Shown here one piece after another: positions 1 through 10,888 of a DNA stretch of 64,000 nt. This DNA comes from Myrica gale (Eukaryota > Streptophyta > Magnoliopsida > Fagales > Myricaceae). A program made the translations under genes and the position numbers. The notes under the pieces were generated by a model. That model was not told the DNA's origin. It saw only the letters and a program-made list of their open reading frames with translations, and ran no database searches. Where the stretch lies: assembly GCA_963930655.1 (NCBI GenBank), contig OZ005612.1, forward strand, positions 13,459,001 to 13,523,000, given 5' to 3'. How positions within the stretch are numbered: the stretch's first letter is position 1; every line of letters starts with the position of its first letter.

Positions 1-322
1 GGGAATTGAAGCCGGAGTTGGTGAACTCCGAGGTAGCACTAGTGAGTGCTGGTTTTGATTGAGTGACAGTATGTTGCCCTAGTACGTTTTGTATAAGTTT
101 GCAAACAAGATGCAATGTAAAGAACTTTCTGAATTATAATTCGTATACCGAGGGGTTATGTTCATCGAGCTTGTATCTCAGCCAACATGTGGATCCTGAG
201 TGAGCCATCCTATGTGTATAAAAAAAAAATTCCGCTGTAAGAGTTAGTGTAAGCGCTGGAGTGTTCCCGGGGAATGCTCGCGGCTGTCACGGTCCATGCG
301 GGATGGCCTTCGGGGCATGACA
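1..322 (+). mobile_element. Ty3/gypsy (Tekay-type) LTR, 3' end only
   Basis: This is the tail of a long LTR that enters from outside the window. Its last 70 bases (CGCGGCTGTCACGGTCC, then GGGATG, then TTCGGGGCATGACA) match the end of the complete solo LTR at 41061-45125. The match fixes the LTR end at 322 (..TGACA) and shows that the two copies belong to one family. The bases after it (ACCTT, 323-327) are the candidate target duplication; the partner copy lies outside the window. It was inserted into a copia gag fragment. Confidence 0.8.
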
Positions 323-466
323 ACCTTCATGTGTGGTTTCAAGGATATCCCAAGCCTCTTTGATAGTCTTACACGTAGATATTCTTTCTAACTCCTCAGG
401 TGAGATTGCCATTAAAATGGCCTTAAGTTCTTTACTGTTGAAATGGCTCTCATTGATCTCATCTTA
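323..466 (-). pseudogene. Ty1/copia gag fragment (UBN2-type)
   Basis: The minus strand reads DEINESHFNSKELKAILM, then EELERISTCKTIKEAWDI, then LETTHEG. This is the typical copia Gag region with its conserved aromatic 'W-D-x-L-x-x-x-H-E-G' core. The same core recurs as WDKLQVSHEG in the gag at 15473-16204. Nothing upstream or downstream of gag is left, because a Tekay LTR cuts it at 322 and an oppositely oriented LTR fragment follows on the other side. It probably belongs to the same minus-strand element as the primer-binding site at 883-895 and the LTR at 898-1769. Confidence 0.75.
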
Positions 467-479
467 GAGAGGGTATATC

Positions 480-812
480 TCAAGCTTTGTTAGGTTGTGA
501 GTGATGAGACAGAAAAACCACTTGGGAGGGTTTGAGTGTTGATCCCGGGAAAACACTTGTACGGTTCACTAGCACCCGGAACCTCAAAGCTCGGTGAAGG
601 AGCTTGAGGGGTGGATGTAGGCGGGTTTGCCGAACCACCTAAAAAATCACATGTTTGCTTTCTCTATCCCTACTCTTTATATTTGCACTTACGTACTTGT
701 TATATCATTATACTTGTGCTAAATTAGTATTTACTTTGTAAACACGGTTTTGGGGGGTTAATATCGAAAAGTTTAGAAAATCAATTCACCCCCCTCTTTG
801 GTTGCCTTAATC
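480..812 (+). mobile_element. copia LTR fragment, plus orientation, 3' end
   Basis: The stretch has the same order of short blocks as the Copia-A family LTR. It reads GTTGTGAG, then a CTAGCACCCGG block, then GCCGAACCACCTAAAAA, and ends with AATTCACCCCCCTCTTTGG. The sequence is diverged, so it represents a related subfamily. It sits between the antisense gag scrap and the antisense primer-binding site of another copia element, so it is probably an insertion or a rearrangement product. Its left end is not defined. Confidence 0.6.
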
Positions 813-882
813 CTGAAACTAGGACTCACAAGATAATGACTGACTTTGATACATCTAGACAAAGGGTGAAGGATCGAGATAA

Positions 883-895
883 GGCTCTGATACCA
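883..895 (-). other. Primer-binding site of a copia element
   Basis: The minus strand reads TGGTATCAGAGCC, which is complementary to the 3' end of initiator tRNA-Met and is the standard plant copia primer site. It lies two bases from the LTR that begins at 898. It shows that the element runs leftward and that 898-1769 is its 5' LTR. Confidence 0.85.
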
Positions 896-897
896 AT

Positions 898-1769
898 TGA
901 AAAATCTTGTTTAGACCTTATTAACACCTATAGGGGTAGAATGTGTGCTTCCCTTCTATTTAAAAATTCAATAACAATTTTAGAACAAGTCTTAAAATTG
1001 TTGTGTCTAGATCCGAATTATCAATCAACAAAATATATATACAACGGAATAATAAAATAGATATCAATCACACAAGATACAAGAATTTTGTTGAAGAAGT
1101 TGAAAACCTTTGAACTTACATTTTAATGGAAAAACCACTCCGGATTAGCAGTCATCAGAAATTCACTAAGAAGTAAAACCTTACAAAGGTTATTCAGACA
1201 TGGACAACATCCAGTTGTTTGACTTTGACTACCACGATGTAATAATCTAAGTAATCCAACCTTGACCTGCTTCCTGCGGTTAACCCTCAGCTCTCTGAGT
1301 TTCTTCTTTTGAACTCTTCAAGAACATCCTTGTTCTACAACACCGGGAACTCCGGCAGGCAAACTCCCACAGAAAGGTTTGTTTCAATTCTGATTAAATC
1401 TAGATAACTATTGAAAATCTGAACTATTTATAAGCACGAATATCTAAAAGATTTTCTCTTTAGGGAGGAGGCCTGAATAGAACTTGGAATGACCTCCTTA
1501 ATTTTCTTAGTGTATCTCTCTATGTATTTATAGAGTTGGTTGAGTTCTATTTCAAAAAAAGTTATAAAAGGGAGGAAATATTTCAAAATCCAAATTTAAA
1601 AATAGTTTTAGAGACTTTGCATCATTAACTCCTTGTTTTTGGCTCTTAATCTCGATGATATTTGTATCCTGTCAAACAATGAAAGACTCCTTAATCTTTT
1701 GAACACTTTGACCAAACTTAAAATACAACTCAATTTGAATTTAAATTTTGACATGGAATTACGCCAACA
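898..1769 (-). mobile_element. copia LTR, family C2 (5' LTR of a truncated element)
   Basis: On the minus strand the LTR starts TGTTGGCGTAATTCC (at 1769) and ends GATTTTTCA (at 898), next to the primer-binding site. Internal blocks match the solo LTR at 53639-56921 in opposite orientation, for example the ATGTAATAATCTAAG block near 1240 and the ACTAAGAAG block near 1165. Length is 872 bp, against 994 bp for the other copy without its insert. The matching 3' LTR is absent, so no target duplication can be checked. Confidence 0.8.
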
Positions 1770-3439
1770 TTAAAACACTAGCAATGTAGAACCCTTCTAG
1801 CCTCCAAAAAGGGGTCCAACAAGGAGTTTTATTAGTCGGTTTGGTCACTAGGGAGCAGAAGAGAGGATGAGAGGAACCGGAACTCCTCCAGCCACAAGCA
1901 AAGGTGTCAGGGAAGGGGGCAAATGGGGTAGGGGAGGGGCATTTGAGAACAGTCGGGGATTGCTCTTAGAGATATTGTAGTTTAAGAAGAAACGAAGATA
2001 ATAACTTATATTGGAAAGATCTTTATTTTGCTACTAGAGATAGACACACATGGAAAAGAGGTTATTTTCTGTGGGTACCCACTAACTTCACTTTAATTAC
2101 AAGAATGATTGGGCGCAATTCCTCTTCTTTATTTTTTTTTTCTGATGCCTAAGTTAGGAAGTGATCTTTAAGAGGTTTTAAGGATTCTAATAGTATTCAA
2201 GAGATGAAAAAAAGAGTGGGGTACCTTTATTTATAGGCTTGAGAGAAGGTATACTCCTGCTTTGAGTGTGATTGCTGACCTTGTATTTATTGGTTGTGAA
2301 AAGAGTTACATTCCCACATGGTCTCAAACTAACATCTCCCGCTCACCTTTTAAGCAGTGGGGAGTTTTTTCCTGGGTAATGTTCGTTTTAAAGTTTTTTC
2401 TAGGATTCAAATTCATTCACAAAACTATCACCAAACACTTAAGAATTCAAACACTAACAACAATACATATAACACAATCTCCAACAACTTTTTACTTTTT
2501 TTATTTAACACAAATTTTCTCTCTCTAAATTTTTTCACCTAATTCCAATACTTTTTTATTAAACAATTACATCAAATCATCTCTCTCTATCCTTTACACA
2601 AGCACCTATAAAACAATATTTTACATAAATATTCACAATTCTACTAGAATCCCACAGTTTTTTACATCACGAACATGCCCAAGCTAGTCTGGCGGGATTG
2701 CTGACCAACCATGATTGGAGTAGGCGGGCCGAGCAGGTAACTTTGAATGAGATAAGCCTTGTCGAGCCTAGGTCATATTCGTGGCCCATAGGGCTTTAAT
2801 CTGGTACACATTTGACACTACCAATCTCTAATGCAAATCTGCAGAATTATTATATAGGTTCTCTGACTTATTATAGCTCTTAAACATTTGTTTTGGCAGT
2901 TGTTTTGTGTTTGAGAGCTTAATTCAAATGTACCCTACAAATACTATTGGAGATCACACCTTATGATACCTGGACTCCCTCAAAGCTTAATTGGCGACAC
3001 GGTTGGACTTGCAAACTTTAAGTGCTCGACGGACAAGTGGAAAACTCTGCTATTTCTAAATATCAGCGTGCAGTTCAAGAAAATAAAAATAAAAAGAGCC
3101 ATGAATATATATATATATATATATGTCAATCTTCAATCTGTCGCGTGGCCTAATGTGATCTATTTGATTCACACCTCAAGCTGAAGGATACACCGATATT
3201 CACAAAAGGAGTTCTGCGTGAATATGATAAAGACTGCTTCATTATCTTTGACATTATTGGTCTAATCTCTTGAAACGTTTAAATTATCACATATGTGCCA
3301 CGTGTAAAACAATTTATAGTTTGATACATTTCTGTATGGCAGTTGCAGAGTGTAAAATATGATTTTTTTTGAATAAAACAGTTTCTAAAGGTACAGTACT
3401 AAAGTATATCGACACGGATGTTTGATAGTAGTTAAGAAA
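1770..3439. other. Stretch with no recognisable gene
   Basis: No coding region was recognised on either strand. Open frames here (for example 2262-2528 and 2963-3184) have low-complexity composition and no family resemblance. A short TA microsatellite lies at about 3105-3124. The part between 2380 and 2700 is strongly AT-rich with runs of ACA and CTCTCT. Confidence 0.6.
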
Positions 3440-3795
3440 AAATACACTTTTTTGACCGCTAACAATTAGAGTACTTACATATTGTATTCCGAATTATCGA
3501 TTTCATCCATCAACTACAATTTTTGTACACTTTGCACTCCTTATTAGTTTGGACGGAAATTGATATTCTGATTTTGTGAAATGACGATTTACCTTTATTA
3601 TTTTTTATCAGTACGATTTTTTGTTGTTGTTAAATTTGTCATTTCACTGACTAAGATATCAATTTTCGTCCAAATTAACGGCCAATGATGCAAAATATAA
3701 ATGGTTAATAATTGAGAAGTAAAATATAACGAAATTGATAATTCAAAATACAAAGTGTCATAACTCTAATAGTTAGGGGGAAAAATGTATTTAAA
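3440..3795. mobile_element. Foldback MITE, about 355 bp
   Basis: The two halves are imperfect reverse complements over their full length. The left arm contains CTAACAATTAGAGTAC and GAATTATCGATTTC. The right arm, read on the minus strand, contains CTAACTATTAGAGTTATG and GAATTATCAATTTCG. The inner arms pair through TTTGGACGGAAATTGATAT against TTTGGACGAAAATTGATAT. No transposase is present. The terminal bases and target duplication are unclear, so the superfamily is not assigned. Confidence 0.7.
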
Positions 3796-4016
3796 CCTAA
3801 TAGTTATGATATGTCTACTCTGTTTGTGACGTACGATGTTGTTGTCTAGATACAAATGACAATTGATAGTCCAAACTGTTTTGACATAGTAATATTCCAC
3901 ATAGACTGTTTTAGAACTAAAAATAACATGAGGAGAGTTTAGTATTTCAAAATTGCACAGGACAACAAAGTAATTAAGTAAAAAAAGAAAAAAAAAAACA
4001 CAGCGGGATATAAGAG

Positions 4017-5703
4017 TGTTAGCCCAAGGTTGTTTTATAAACAATCTATTTTTGATTTTGATGATAACAAACTTTTTCAACTAGTTTGAGACCTTTAGAT
4101 TCTACATTTGAAAATCTTTTTAAGAAAATGATATCAAGAGTTCTCTAAGCTTAAATTGGCCTTAGATATAATTGAACACCTCTACACAAGCTTATTGGTC
4201 AATCTTTACATTGTAGGTGTTTTTGGAATGCTTGATGGTGTCAAGGGAAACCATTTTTCAGTCTAAGTGTTGAAGGTGTCGACACATAGGACCATGGTGT
4301 CGACACATTGGTCATACTCCAGAATGCACAAAACTATGAGTCGACACATAGAAGACATAGTGTCGACACATTGAACAATGGCAAGATCCCGCTTTGTTTG
4401 TCGTCCGATCGAGCTGAAATTTGGAGAGGACGTTCACAACACAAGGTGCTATAATCTGAACGGTGAAGATCAGATTTGGAGGTCGGGAACAGTGTTTCTC
4501 ATGCATGAACAGTAACCGCGAAATTGGTGTTTTCGGAATGCTTGTTACTGTCAAAGAACACATTTTTCAGACTAAGTGTTGTATGTGTCGACACATAGGA
4601 CCATAGTGTCGACACATTGGTCATACACCCGAAAAAGTGAGTTTCCAGGCAAAGCTCCTAGGTGTCGACACATACATGGAAGGTGTCGACACATGCTTCG
4701 ATTTCTCAGATCTGGAGCGCCGTTACTCATTCTAAAAGTGTCTCCAACGGCTCTAAATGCCCTCCAACGGCTCCAAAAGATGACAAGAAAGCCCTTGGTG
4801 TCCTAGAGACTATAAATAGAACAAGATTGAAAGAGAAAATAAGAGCTACACACGAAAATCATTTTTGCCCTAATTTCTTGAGAGACAAAGCTCAAAGAAG
4901 AAGAAGAAGAGAGAAGCTCTTCCAATCTAGAAGGCTTGCATTCAATCTTGCACATCCATAAGCCTTCCTCGAAGAACTTATTCTTCCAGCAAATCTCAGG
5001 TTCTTATATTTGTATATTTGGCTTAGAGAGCCCTATCATTTCTTGAGTTACCCATTTGTATATTTGGCTTAGAGAGCCCTATCATTTCTTGAGCTACCCA
5101 TTTGTAGATTTGGCTTAGAGAGTCATCCTCCATTGTACCCATCTATTGTAAAACATCTGAGTGTTGAGTAAACATTTGGTCCTACTTGTGAGAGTAGAAG
5201 AAATCCTCTAGGTTGTGAGGATTTGTAAGAGAGTTAAAGTGTGAGCTCGGAAAACACTTGGTCCTACTTGTGAGAGTAGAAGAAATCCTCTAGGTTGTGA
5301 GGATTTGTGAGAGTTGAAGCGTGAGCTCGCAAAACGCTTTGTAAAGGTTCCTTAGCACCCGGGAAGCTAAGGTGTATTCGCTATTTGGAGAATAGTGGAG
5401 GAAGCCCAAGGAAGTCAATTGCCTTGGGGGTGGACGTAGGCACGTGTTTGGCCGAACCACCTAAAAACTACGGTGTCATCTCTCTAACTCTATCTCTCTT
5501 ACATTTTAGTACTTATTCATATTTGTGGAGATTTATACTTTATCATTCATTGATTATATTTGGCATAGCTTTAGACTCATTTAGATCAACATTATTTTTT
5601 GTTAAAGAGGGGTAGTTTTCATATCTGCATATTTATTCAAAAAGTGTTAAGTTTTTGAAAAACCCAATTCACCCCCCCTCTTGGGTTGTCTTTTAGACTC
5701 ACA
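4017..5703 (+). mobile_element. copia solo LTR, family C1 (Copia-A family)
   Basis: It starts TGTTAGCCCAAGGTTG and ends TTTTAGACTCACA, and matches the two LTRs of Copia-A in reverse orientation. It is flanked by AAGAG on both sides (4012-4016 and 5704-5708), a 5 bp target duplication. It is therefore a true insertion reduced to one LTR by recombination. Length is 1687 bp. A promoter-side array of the palindrome TGTCGACACA lies at 4275-4700. Near 5000-5320 a GGCTTAGAGAG block and a TCCTCTAGGTTGTGAGG block are each repeated. Confidence 0.9.
4275..4700. repeat. Array of the palindrome TGTCGACACA in a C1 LTR
   Basis: Eight near-identical copies of (G)TGTCGACACA(T) occur at about 4278, 4301, 4339 (first base changed), 4361, 4588, 4607, 4662 and 4684. 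They form two clusters, and the spacing within each pair is about 22 bp. The core GTCGAC is self-complementary and contains a CpG. Both Copia-A LTRs carry equivalent arrays. A regulatory or chromatin role is inference. Confidence 0.8.
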
Positions 5704-5708
5704 AAGAG

Positions 5709-6000
5709 GAAAGGACATGACCCCAACTTATAGGCGATATAATCCATATGCGGTTGTGTGAATGTTGGTGTTCTTTTTGTTTTTTTTTATTGTCGTAAAA
5801 CATATAAGAAATAGAGGATTTTACGAGGGATTTGATTCCCTGACTTTTTTGTTTTTGTTTTTTTCTTTGTTTTTGTAGATTCTAAGGCCTTGTTTGGGAT
5901 CGGGATTAAGATTTAGATTGAGATTGAAATTGAGTTTGAGTTTGAGATGTCTCTCTTGGGGCTTTGCACCGGGTTTGTAATTATTAAGATTGGGTGATGT
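5709..6000. other. Short spacer without gene
   Basis: No gene was seen. The stretch from about 5885 (GGCCTTGTTTGGGATCGGG, followed by GATT/GAGATT repeats) resembles the start of a low-copy interspersed repeat cut off by the CACTA end at 6001. Confidence 0.4.
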
Positions 6001-6419
6001 CACTACAAGAAATATATGTTTAGGTGACAACATTTTGGGTGTCAAACCAAATTTTGTCACCTAAAGTTAACTTTCCCTCTCAAAATATTAATTTCGCCAC
6101 TGAAAACCATCCAGGAACCCCAAAATCGTCCGGATCGGTCAAAACAACGTTCGGACATATTTCTAGTATGACGACATACATGCGATGCGAATGAGTGACG
6201 ATAAACCTCGTCACAACAAACAAACTCCAAATCGTCGTAACTAAGTGAACAATAACCCTTTCAGACTCTATGCAGAGTGAAAAATTCCAAATCGTCATAA
6301 CTGAGTGACAGTTAAAATCATCACAATTTTTACAATATTGTCCGTACTTGTTTTGTAACACCTACGCACGACCATTGCCTGAAGAATAATAATCGTCAGG
6401 ATATAGTGAGAAATTAAAA

Positions 6420-7030
6420 ATTGACATGAACAGTCTAGTACGTCCGGACGTTATCAACAGAGTTCAACGAACAATATTATGGAGTCTGGACTGAAAGAAA
6501 AAAGGTTCGCACAATTATCAATGACATCGATACCGTCTGGACCCAAAGTTAGACAAGTGACATCGATACGGAGTCTTGTGGTTCCACGATGCAAAAATTC
6601 AGACAAGTGACATCGATACCGTCCGGACCCAAATTTAGAGTCCAGACCATATAAGTTCAAGAACATTTTCGAAACGGGCATATTTAATGATGTTAATGAT
6701 GTCACTACGCGTTCGGACGACTACTGGACACATTAAACTCGCCAAAATTTGTCAAAATCACAAACTCACTCACTTCTCTCAAACTTTTCTCCCAAACATT
6801 TTGACTATCCATTTTAGACCTCTTAAGGAACTTCTGGTAAAACTTACTTCATTAATTTGCTTTTCAATTTCTTGCATTTCGATTCAATATTGTCTGTTGT
6901 TTGTGTTTATTAAATTGCTCTGTTTTGATGGTGTTCATCGAAGCACGTTCGGACGATGTTTCACACCGTTCGGATGGTAATTTTACATTCGGACGTTTTC
7001 TTTAACGTTCGGATTGTCTAAAATTTAAAC
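6420..7030. repeat. Left subterminal motif region of CACTA-1
   Basis: Many copies of TCGGAC or CCGGAC occur in both orientations, for example CGTCCGGACG at 6441, ACCGTCCGGACCC near 6620, and GTTCGGACGATG near 6945. A short duplicated block containing GACAAGTGACATCGATAC occurs near 6553 and 6603. In CACTA transposons, subterminal repeats of this kind are the binding sites of the TnpA-type protein. Confidence 0.75.
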
Positions 7031-7038
7031 GACACATT

Positions 7039-7470
7039 TTGAAGTTCGTGCGAACGGTTTTTGCTAGGTTGACCATGGAACGCTCTGGGAGAAGTATCAC
7101 CAATATCGGGGAACAAACAGAGAGACCAGCTTGGGCAGACGCCTATGTAGCGGAGTTAAACAAGAGTATTCGGGTGATAGTGCAGCTGACACATTCGTTG
7201 TGCATGGAGCTACAATGCCGCTTAACCGGTCTGGAGACCAAACTTGCTCTAACGGATAGGGCTATAATAGAAGAGTTGAATATTATGCGGATGTAACTAA
7301 TAAGGATGATAGAACAATTGTCTCAGTTGTCGCAGTCTGTCCATACCGTGCCGATACTGCTGCAGACACTCGTCAGACAGATGGATAATATGGAGGAGCA
7401 TTTGGCGCATGTTCCTAATACCCATGGACAAGATATGGACGAGCCAGAGGCAATTCGTGATTTGGAGTAG
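7039..7470 (+). pseudogene. Partial second copy of the CACTA ORF1 C-terminal module
   Basis: The frame from 7039 reads through RPAWADAYVAELNKS and continues with a helical leucine-rich segment ending ..EELNIMRM at a stop at 7294. This lines up with the end of ORF1 in the same transposon (RPSWMDGMMTEL near 20190, then RRLTALEQKV). The module keeps the R-P-x-W start and the LTxLExK motif, and looks like a coiled coil. Coding-like sequence continues in another frame to about 7470 (HTVPILLQTLVRQMDNMEEH). It lacks the upstream globular part. A duplicated module or the remnant of a second CACTA copy are both possible. Confidence 0.5.
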
Positions 7471-7984
7471 TCTCTTGTCTATGTTTTATCACTATTATTT
7501 ATTTATCGTTTGAAGGACCGTGACCGTTTCTGGCTGGTATTAGACAATATGAGTGTGTTTTTCGCTCGGTATTTGGATTATTTTTTATATTTTATATCAA
7601 TTATGTTTTTTCATTAAATTAAATTTATTAAAATTTAAACGAACAATTAGTAAAATTAAAAAGATTATTAGAACGTTTGATATGTTAACGGAACTATTAG
7701 TGTAATTAGATGATAATGGTTAGTGTAATTCACTTGCAATTATAATTAAATTGGTGACTAGTTATAACGAATATTTAATATAAAAGGGTTTCTAACTATA
7801 TATATATATATTAAGAGAAAAACTACACTAAGCATTGAATAAATTAAATTAAAAATTTGAGAGAAATTATACAGTGTTAAATTGAATGAAATAAATTAAA
7901 TTAAGTGAAATAAATTTATTAAGTAAATTAAATTATTTAAAAAAATTAAGTTTTGTGAAGTAAAGTAAATTTAGTAAACTTAAG

Positions 7985-8268
7985 CATCGAAATAAATTTT
8001 GAGTAAAACTGTTACACTTTCGGACGGTGTTCAAAACCGTCCTGACCCAAAATATCGCAATTGAGTAATTGAGGTAGGCGTTTAACGGATTAGTTCACCG
8101 TCAAGACTATATTGTAACCATCACGTGGCGAACACGTGTTTACGTTATACGAAAGTTGAAGACGGTTGTCACCATCCGAACCTATGTTAACAGTCCGGAC
8201 GATATCCCCAGTTATTTGGCCAAATGTATGCAGAAACATGTCCGGACTCCCAGTATGGGTCCGGACTA
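7985..8268. repeat. CACTA-1 repeat block, unit A (left of Copia-A)
   Basis: The block holds GTAGGCGTTTAACGGATTAG, then ACACGTGTTTACGTTATACG, then CAGTCCGGACGATAT. The same order recurs at 18069-18240 and again at 18250-18410. These are tandem or near-tandem units of the CACTA subterminal region, interrupted by the retrotransposon at 8274. The GTCCGGAC motif occurs at 8193 and near 8260. Confidence 0.8.
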
Positions 8269-8273
8269 TACTG

Positions 8274-10077
8274 TGAAAGTCTAAAAGGCAACCCAAGAGG
8301 GGGGGTGAATTGGGTTTTACAAAAACTTAACACTTTTTGAGTAAATATGCAGATCTGAAAACTACCCCTCTTTAACAAATAATAATGTTGATCTAAATGT
8401 GTATAATGTTATACAAAATATAATCAATGAATGATAAAGCATAAATCTCCACAAGTATGAATAAGTACTAAAATGTAAGAGAGATAGAGTTAGAGAGATG
8501 ACACCGTAGTTTTTAGGTGGTTCGGCCAAACACGTGCCTACGTCCACTCCCAAGGTAATTGACTTCCTTGGGCTTCCTCCACTATTCTCCAAATAGCGAA
8601 TACACCTTAGCTTCCCGGGTGCTAAGGAACCTTTACAAAGCGTTTTTGCGAGCTCAGGCTTCAACTCTCACAAATCCTCACAACCTAGAGGATTTCTTCT
8701 AATCTCACAAGTAGGACCATGTGTTTTCTCAACACTCAAAGGTTTTACAAATGATGGCTACAAGGAAGGCTCTCTAAGCCGAATGAGCAAATGTGGCACA
8801 CAAATATGGAGTGGCTCTCTAAGCCAAATAATCCAATGAAAAGCTCAAAACCTATGGAATGGCTCTCTAAGCCAAATTAGCAAGTATAAAGCTCAATAAA
8901 GGTAAGAAGATAAGATTCTTGAAGGAAACCTAACGTTTGGCAGGTGTGAGCACAAGCTTCCTTGCTAGGTGCGGTTTTCCCTCTTCTTCAAATGATTTTC
9001 TCTCTCTAGAAGTTAGGGCAAAGTGAGCTTGCAAGTGGGTTGTCCCTTCTCCAAGAAATCTCCATCTCTTTGGAGGCTAGATCTTCGATGATGAGCAAGA
9101 GAGGAGGATTTGACAATGAGAGCTTCTGGACTTGAAGGATATAGCAAATCAAAACTTCAGATCTTGCTTTCTCTCTCTATCGGAGGTAGTTTTTGAATAT
9201 TGATGCAAGTCCACCTATTCTTCAAGAAATTTCTCTCCCTTTGAAGGTTGGGTTGTCAATGAAGAGCAATAGGAGAAGATTTGAACAAATGGGAGCTTTG
9301 ATCTTGGAAGAATCAGCAAATGAAAAACTTTGAATCTCGAACTTTCTCTCTCTAGATGTTGCAATATTGGTTGAGCTCTCTCCTCTTCTCACTCCATCTG
9401 GTTCTCTTTATAGCCTTAGGTCTTCAACGGTCATTAAGGGCCTTCTTGGAAAGATTGAGTGCCGTTGGAGGTCATTTGAGGCAATTTTGAATTAATTTGA
9501 ACGATCTGGCATCATTCCAGAATTTCTGCAAATTCGTGGTATGTGTCGACACATGGGTATGTGCTGACACATAGAAAATTGATTCTGAAAATTTTGTCTC
9601 GGGTGTTAGTGCAATGTGTCGACACCTTGTCCCTATGTGTCGACACCATGTCCTGTATGTGTCGACACCATGTTCTGTATGTGTCAACACCATGTCCAGT
9701 ATGTGTCGACACATATAACTACTTGAGAGAAAAACAACAATTTCAAATTGTCCAATCCATTCCAACTTTCTTAAAACACCTACAATAAGAAAAATTGATC
9801 TTATCAACTTATGTAATGGTGTTCGAGTGCACTTGAAAATAATTTAAAGAAATAACCTCAATCTTTGAAATATACTTTAGAAATTTTGGATTGTCAAGAT
9901 AAATTCAAGAATCTTCAAAGCACTTAGAAACATTTTTGTGAGATAACCTCATCCTTTGAAATATGACTTAGAAAATAGTGGATTGACAATGTAAAATCTA
10001 AAGTCTTCAAAACTTAGAAACTTTTGTTATCATCAAAATTAATTATGGATTGTTTACAAAACAACCTTGGGCTAATA
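8274..10077 (-). repeat. Copia-A left LTR (3' LTR)
   Basis: It runs from TGAAAGTCTAAAAGGCAACC to CCTTGGGCTAATA. The last bases differ from the right LTR (CTAACA), a point change at the terminus. Palindromes of the TGTCGACAC type lie at 9540-9715. Length is 1804 bp against 1824 bp for the right LTR. A 20-25 bp difference arises in the palindrome array, where the right LTR has an extra CATTCTGGAATCAG block. Confidence 0.9.
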
Positions 10078-10091
10078 ATCTCCCCCTTTTT
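10078..10091 (-). other. Copia-A polypurine tract
   Basis: Read on the minus strand this is AAAAAGGGGGAGAT, directly next to the 3' LTR, the position where plus-strand DNA synthesis is primed. It supports the orientation and the LTR boundary. Confidence 0.8.
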
Positions 10092-10888
10092 GATGATGAA
10101 AAAACCATATTAAAATCAACAATTTGCTAACAAATAGAAAAGCTCCCCCTGAGAACAAGCAGGAGTTTTTCATGACATTTTTAGCAAATAGGACTTTAGG
10201 ATTTTACAAAAAATTTGCAAGAGTTTCCTTTGTAAATGGAGGTTTCCCAAAAATTAAAAACAAGAGAAAATACTTCTATATCAACCTCCAATCCACCCAA
10301 ACTTCAAATATACCAACCAGAACACAAGACTTTAAAAGAGAGGATTTTGAGATTTAGAACGAATACCTTGAAACATGTCTCAATTCTCTTTTGAGATTCA
10401 AAAGAGAGGATTTTGAGATTTTGAGATAAGCACTTCTCAAGTATCTTATAGATGCCAATGATAGATACCAATAGAAAGTTAGAAATACTACCTTTGAAAG
10501 CAAGTAACAATTTTCCTCAATGAAGTACAAAAAGATAAGCACTTCTCAAGTATCTTATAGATACCAATGATAGATGCTAATGAGATAGGCAATATGTATA
10601 AGCATAAAACAATAGATACTCATTTAGAAGATAAATATCAGAGATACCCCATTAAAAGAGAAATACGTCAAGTGTACATCAAGGACAATAATAATTGCAA
10701 GTTACAAGATCAGTTCAAGCAATAAAATAGATAACAAATAGAGATAAGTTCAACAAAAAGAATGTTCTCTAAATGAGCTAGGAAGTCAGCGATATATAAC
10801 TTCTCCCCACTTCTCCCCATAACCACTTATAATTTCTCCCCCTTTGGCATCATCAAAAATAGAATACGGGGAGGGCAAGAGCAGTTGG

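Noticed and set aside
2262-2542. Two overlapping plus-strand frames
   Set aside because: AT-rich low-complexity DNA, no domain pattern, no splice or promoter context.
4275-4700. Regularly spaced repeats considered as a CRISPR-like array
   Set aside because: The repeats are 10-12 bp palindromes with variable spacing inside a plant LTR. A CRISPR is excluded by context and length.
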